A stretch of 64,000 nucleotides of DNA from an uncultured Clostridia bacterium (GTDB lineage: Bacteria > Bacillota > Clostridia > Lachnospirales > Anaerotignaceae): positions 8,562 to 72,561 of the forward strand of contig CALCGT010000059.1 of assembly GCA_937901125.1 (NCBI GenBank), written 5' to 3'. Position 1 is the first letter of the stretch. Each line of letters starts with the position of its first letter. Positions 60,981 through 64,000 of this stretch are shown here, piece after piece. A model generated the notes under the pieces. It saw nothing but the letters and a program-made list of their open reading frames with translations, did no database searches and was not told the origin of the DNA. Made by a program: the position numbers and the translations under genes.

Positions 60981-61423
60981 GAAAAGAACGGAAAATCATC
61001 AACACCAATATACGCCTGAATCTTGGTGACGAGCAGGATCGGCAGGCCTGGGAATATCTTCAGACAATGGACAGACAGAAATATAAATCCTATACGAAAG
61101 CAGTTGTGGCAGCGTTAAATGATTATTTTGCCAGAGAGTACAGGAATGAAGAAGATCCATATCTAGAAACCAGAGAAAAGGAAGATGCTTTTCTTCAAAG
61201 AGTAGAGACAGCTATCCGGGATGGGGTAAAAGAATCTGTTCCGATGGCTATGGCAAAGAATCTGTTTGAAATGCTGACACCATTTGTAAAAGAATCAGTG
61301 GGAGAAAAAGAATTGTCTGATCCGGCAAAGAAAAAGGTAAGTGAACAGCATACGGAAGATGCAATGTACTGGGAACAGGAAGCAGATCTTGATGCGGCAT
61401 TAGATTTTGCAGATAGTTTTTAA
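60977..61423 (+). CDS. Small DNA-binding partner of ParM (ParR-like, putative)
   Basis: 148 residues, ATG 60977 overlapping the parM stop. The N-terminal part (I-N-T-N-I-R-L-N-L-G-D-E-Q-D-R-Q-A-W then S-Y-T-K-A-V-V-A-A-L-N-D-Y-F) has the strand-helix-helix pattern of ribbon-helix-helix proteins. The C-terminal half is acidic and helical. Position and fold pattern suggest the ParR function: binding a centromere site and capping ParM filaments. No direct motif proves this. Confidence 0.65.
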   Translation: MRKERKIINTNIRLNLGDEQDRQAWEYLQTMDRQKYKSYTKAVVAALNDYFAREYRNEEDPYLETREKEDAFLQRVETAIRDGVKESVPMAMAKNLFEMLTPFVKESVGEKELSDPAKKKVSEQHTEDAMYWEQEADLDAALDFADSF

Positions 61424-61550
61424 AATTCTGGCTGTTGTGTTCTTGCTTGTAGCTGGATTGCTTGGAATGATCTGGTATCCACACCCCAAGAGCATGAAAT
61501 TAGAAAAGCTGATGGATGAATTTTTTGATATCGGCAAAAAAGAAAAATAA
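61407..61550 (+). CDS. Possible small membrane protein of 47 residues
   Basis: A frame open from TTG 61407, overlapping the end of the ParR-like gene, to TAA 61548-61550. It encodes one hydrophobic helix (I-L-A-V-V-F-L-L-V-A-G-L-L-G-M-I-W), then Y-P-H-P-K-S and a charged tail. No good ribosome binding site is seen, so expression would depend on coupling with the upstream gene. Confidence 0.4.
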   Translation: MQIVFKILAVVFLLVAGLLGMIWYPHPKSMKLEKLMDEFFDIGKKEK

Positions 61551-61558
61551 CAGAAATA

Positions 61559-61702
61559 ATGGAGCTGAATGACAGAGTAGAGCAGTTTCATAAAAACAGA
61601 ACAACAGAGAAAATCGTGGCAGTGATGGCATTTTTTAGGGAGAAAATCCTGGAGATGTTCATGACTGCCAGTTTTTATGCTTTTGAACAGAAAAGAAGAT
61701 GA
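61559..61702 (+). CDS. Possible small protein of 47 residues
   Basis: ATG 61559 to TGA 61702. Product starts M-E-L-N-D-R-V-E-Q-F and includes V-A-V-M-A-F-F-R-E-K-I-L-E-M-F; helical and amphipathic. Its stop overlaps a further tiny frame (61699-61824, basic, 41 residues). There is no clear site; kept as a weak candidate. Confidence 0.25.
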   Translation: MELNDRVEQFHKNRTTEKIVAVMAFFREKILEMFMTASFYAFEQKRR

Positions 61703-61824
61703 ATCAAAAGAAAAGGAACAGAAATAAAAAGAAGTTTGGCAGAGAAAAGGGTAGCCAGAGTGAAAGAGAATGGAGTGGATACGGTACAGGATTGTCCGGT
61801 ACTTCGCACCGGAGTGTTGTGTGA

Positions 61825-62174
61825 AAAGCCTGTTCCAGAAATCTGGAATACTTTGTAAAGGGGAGTAATCCGGACTTCTTCCACAGCCTTTCCCCACACC
61901 ACAACCCCACAATCATCAGCCGCTTTCTATCCTGGAAGATGCTACAGGAAGAAACAGTGAGGATGTTCTTAAAGTGGCGGCAGATGACAGGCAAGTTTCG
62001 CAAAGTGGCAAGCCACTCTGCACCGGAGCCAGCCTTTGGGCTGTTCCTAAACTTGCCAGAGGGCTCTGCCCCTTGGAACCCCGGCACGTCAATGGCGTAA
62101 GTAATCCCGCGAAATGTCCACCGGACATTCCTTCGGAAGACTTACTGATTGACTAGGACGCTGTCCTGCACCTG
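61825..62174 (+). other. Non-coding GC-rich region left of oriT
   Basis: No credible gene. It contains short inverted repeats (TTCCAGA-AA-TCTGGAA near 61833; AATGTCC-ACC-GGACATT near 62114) and a C/G-rich segment (62040-62095) unlike the AT-rich genes around. This is typical of the transfer-origin side of MobC-relaxase loci. Confidence 0.45.
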
Positions 62175-62211
62175 TATAAGGGAGCGTTGCACTCCCTTAT
62201 ATATCCCCTGC
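62175..62211 (+). other. Candidate origin of transfer (oriT) with nic-like site
   Basis: TATAAGGGAG (62175-62184) and CTCCCTTATA (62192-62201) form a perfect 10-base inverted repeat with a 7-base loop. TATCCCCTGC follows directly (62202-62211) and resembles the IncP/MOBP nic core YATCCTG|Y. The mobC start is 71 bases downstream. This hairpin-nic-mobC-relaxase order is characteristic of oriT. The cleavage position is inferred. Confidence 0.65.
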
Positions 62212-62281
62212 TAATCTACCAGCCGGAAAGGTTATGGCTGTTTTATAAAAAAGATAGAGTGAAGAAAGGAGACAATGATTT

Positions 62282-62662
62282 ATGCGAAAACGAAATTACA
62301 CTGTAACAATACGGATGAATAAGGCAGAGTATGATCTGCTTCAAAATAAAGTAAAGGAATCTGGACAGACTCAGCAGGCGGTTGTAATTCATGCAATAGC
62401 AGGGCTAAAAATTGCATCCGCAGAGGAAGTGGAAGAATTGAAAAAGCTGAATCTGATGCTTGCAGAGGTACTCAGCCAGCTTCGTGGTATTGCTACAAAT
62501 ATCAACCAGGTTGCACGGAAAATGAATGCTGGTGGCTTTATACCAAGAGAGGATATTTTCTATTATCTCAATCAGAATATCCTTAAATACCGGAAGGAGA
62601 GTGAAAAGATATGGCAGTCAATAAGACGGTTAATAAGCGGACAAATTCTCATGGAGCAATGA
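62282..62662 (+). CDS. mobC: Mobilization accessory protein MobC
   Basis: 126 residues, ATG 62282 after AAGGAGACAATGATTT. N-terminal ribbon-helix-helix region (Y-T-V-T-I-R-M-N-K-A-E-Y-D-L-L). The MobC signature lies at 65-85: L-S-Q-L-R-G-I-A-T-N-I-N-Q-V-A-R-K-M-N. It helps the relaxase open oriT. Overlaps the relaxase gene by 52 bases, ensuring coupled translation. Confidence 0.93.
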   Translation: MRKRNYTVTIRMNKAEYDLLQNKVKESGQTQQAVVIHAIAGLKIASAEEVEELKKLNLMLAEVLSQLRGIATNINQVARKMNAGGFIPREDIFYYLNQNILKYRKESEKIWQSIRRLISGQILMEQ

Positions 62663-63852
62663 GAAACTGTATCGAATATGTATTGCGTCAGGACAAGACC
62701 GATGAGCAACTTGCCTATGTGACTGGCCCTTACTGCCATGATGCAATCAACTATGATCTTGTGTATCGCACATTTCTGGAAGAAAAGAAATTATGGAATA
62801 AAGACTCTGGAAGAATGTATGCCCACAATATTATTTCCTGGCATAAGGACGAGCAGATTACACCAGAGCAGGCATTTGAATTTGGAAAAGAATTTGCAGA
62901 AAATTGGTTTCAGGGATTCCAGACCTTAGTGGCAGCCCACAAGGATAAAAATCATATTCATTGCCATCTGGTGACAAATTCTGTCAGCTATGAGGATGGA
63001 AGGAAACTGCATACTACGAAAAAAGATTTGGAGCGGATGAAGCAGTTTACAAATCGGATGTGCCGGGAACGAGGATTGACCGTTGCGGAAAAAGGAAAAC
63101 ACTTTGACGGAAGTCAGATCGAAAAAGGCGAAGTCATTGCATGGAGCAAGGATAAATATAATCTGTTCCGGCAACAGGCAAAGGACAGCTTTGTGGCTGA
63201 CTGTGCAATGGCTGTCTTAAAAGCACTGGAAAATTGTATCAGTAAAGAAAAGTTTATAGAAAAAATGAAGCAGTTTGGATGGAACGTGAACTGGACAGAA
63301 AAGCGAAAGCACGTTGTATTCCAGAATCAGGATGGGAAGAAAGTGCGTGACAGCAATCTGTCCAGAACATTCCATTTGGATATCAGTAAGGAGGCATTGG
63401 AGAATGAATTTAATGGAAATTACGAAAGGATACGAGTCGAATCAGAACGAACAAACGGGGCAGACGAAGAACTTGCCGGATACTACCGACAGGTGGAAGC
63501 AGCTTGCGAAGGAACAGGCAGCATCACTGGAGAAAGTGACAGCAGAGAGGGACGAGTTGCAGGTGAGATATCAGAAAATGAGCGAGTTTATACGGGAATT
63601 CCAGGAAAGGACACACAAGTTGAAAATGGAAAAACAGAAGCTATTCTTCGAGAATCACGAAATGCAAGAAGAAATGCAGAAGTCGAACGCCGAAATTCAG
63701 CAGATGACAGCAGAACTGTCCGAAATGCGGAAACTCAATCAGTCTTTACAGCAGAGCAACGACGACTTGAGAAACAGAAACGGATTGATGAGCAGGAGCG
63801 AGCAAGAGCGGCTCAAAGAAGAAATAAAAGACGTTCGGGACCGGAACTCTAA
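62611..63852 (+). CDS. Relaxase (MobA/VirD2 type) with C-terminus overlapping another gene
   Basis: 413 residues, ATG 62611 after GGAGAGTGAAAAGAT. The relaxase domain occupies about 1-190; the metal-binding motif III is H-K-D-K-N-H-I-H-C-H near 110. The catalytic Tyr is probably Y23 in C-I-E-Y-V-L or a near neighbour. It nicks oriT and leads the strand into the recipient. From residue 265 on, the sequence becomes R/E/S/N-rich and low in hydrophobics. This part (63404-63852) is shared in another frame with a clear coiled-coil gene, so its composition may be a by-product of dual coding. Confidence 0.92.
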   Translation: MAVNKTVNKRTNSHGAMRNCIEYVLRQDKTDEQLAYVTGPYCHDAINYDLVYRTFLEEKKLWNKDSGRMYAHNIISWHKDEQITPEQAFEFGKEFAENWFQGFQTLVAAHKDKNHIHCHLVTNSVSYEDGRKLHTTKKDLERMKQFTNRMCRERGLTVAEKGKHFDGSQIEKGEVIAWSKDKYNLFRQQAKDSFVADCAMAVLKALENCISKEKFIEKMKQFGWNVNWTEKRKHVVFQNQDGKKVRDSNLSRTFHLDISKEALENEFNGNYERIRVESERTNGADEELAGYYRQVEAACEGTGSITGESDSREGRVAGEISENERVYTGIPGKDTQVENGKTEAILRESRNARRNAEVERRNSADDSRTVRNAETQSVFTAEQRRLEKQKRIDEQERARAAQRRNKRRSGPEL

Positions 63853-63937
63853 ATTACAGATACAGGTGAACCAATCATCGGTGGAAGCGGTTGAACAGGC
63901 ACAGCAAAAACAGGAAGAATGCACTGTAGTCAAGTAA
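63404..63937 (+). CDS. Coiled-coil protein encoded in an overlapping frame of the relaxase gene
   Basis: ATG 63404 lies 9 bases after a full AAGGAGG site. 177 residues; the first 449 bases overlap the relaxase gene in the +1 frame. From about residue 35 to 165 it is a near continuous coiled coil with leucine heptads (L-A-K-E-Q-A-A-S-L-E-K-V-T, L-Q-V-R-Y-Q-K-M, L-R-N-R-N-G-L). It resembles the DUF6040-type proteins that follow relaxases in clostridial elements, but that name is tentative. It might assist the relaxosome or coupling protein. Confidence 0.75.
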   Translation: MNLMEITKGYESNQNEQTGQTKNLPDTTDRWKQLAKEQAASLEKVTAERDELQVRYQKMSEFIREFQERTHKLKMEKQKLFFENHEMQEEMQKSNAEIQQMTAELSEMRKLNQSLQQSNDDLRNRNGLMSRSEQERLKEEIKDVRDRNSKLQIQVNQSSVEAVEQAQQKQEECTVVK

Positions 63938-64000
63938 GTGGACACGTTTTATAAAGAAAAAGTTTTGAGGACAGCTGATTAGACTTGTCCCCAGTACATT

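Noticed and set aside
1..64000. CRISPR arrays, rRNA and tRNA genes
   Set aside because: No regularly spaced direct repeats, and no rRNA or tRNA signatures were seen apart from the tRNA-like part of tmRNA.

Overview
The window comes from a chromosome of an anaerobic, low-to-mid GC Gram-positive bacterium, most likely a clostridial (Lachnospirales-like) species. The grounds are a single-chain pyruvate:ferredoxin oxidoreductase, AGGAGG-type ribosome binding sites, T-box control of methionine genes, the secG-rnr-smpB-ssrA block, and a TnpV/MobC-type integrative element. The species cannot be named from sequence alone.

Layout. 1-9407: the structural module of a contractile-tailed (PBSX/Xkd-like) prophage or tailocin-like element, cut by the left edge: capsid, connectors, sheath, tube, LysM and baseplate genes. 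It has two tail-chaperone paralogues; the second carries a textbook A_AAA_AAC -1 frameshift site. No full-length tape measure, fibre or lysis gene is visible. 9559-10926: a MATE transporter gene split by one amber codon. 11082-16135: secG, RNase R, an opposing RDD membrane protein, smpB and tmRNA. 16378-23093: a pentose/pentitol ABC uptake and catabolic operon (ATPase, permease, binding lipoprotein, polyol dehydrogenase, xylulokinase) with a promoter and a probable CcpA cre site. 23132-25365: an L,D-transpeptidase and a related envelope protein. 25366-29591: an intergenic region with a candidate small RNA and two GntR/FadR-like operators, then nifJ.

29676-32233: small accessory genes, including a secreted protein with a stop codon inside its signal peptide, a DUF1622 protein with an amber-interrupted tail, and a lipoprotein barnase with its barstar inhibitor. 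32229-35124: metA and metY on the minus strand under a Met T-box; MetA has Glu111, the acetyl-CoA type, matching MetY. 35276-38365: a MacAB-like efflux system. 38579-45258: dnaE, a TRAP (MtrB) homologue, pfkA and pyk. 45424-49492: a DUF819 transporter, two M19 dipeptidases and an XRE-cupin regulator. 49630-52806: yhbY, a DUF2974 hydrolase, a fused nadD-yqeK and rsfS. 53006-54776: purC, a membrane protein and an S1-domain protein. 54920-56287: rlmD/rumA.

56288-64000: the left part of an integrative conjugative or mobilizable element apparently inserted at the 3' end of rumA. It carries a ParB-like protein, TnpV, a P4-type primase-helicase, a ParM actin with a small partner, a candidate oriT, MobC and a VirD2/MobA-type relaxase. 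The relaxase C-terminus overlaps a coiled-coil gene in another frame for about 450 bases. Integrase and conjugation genes would lie beyond the right edge.
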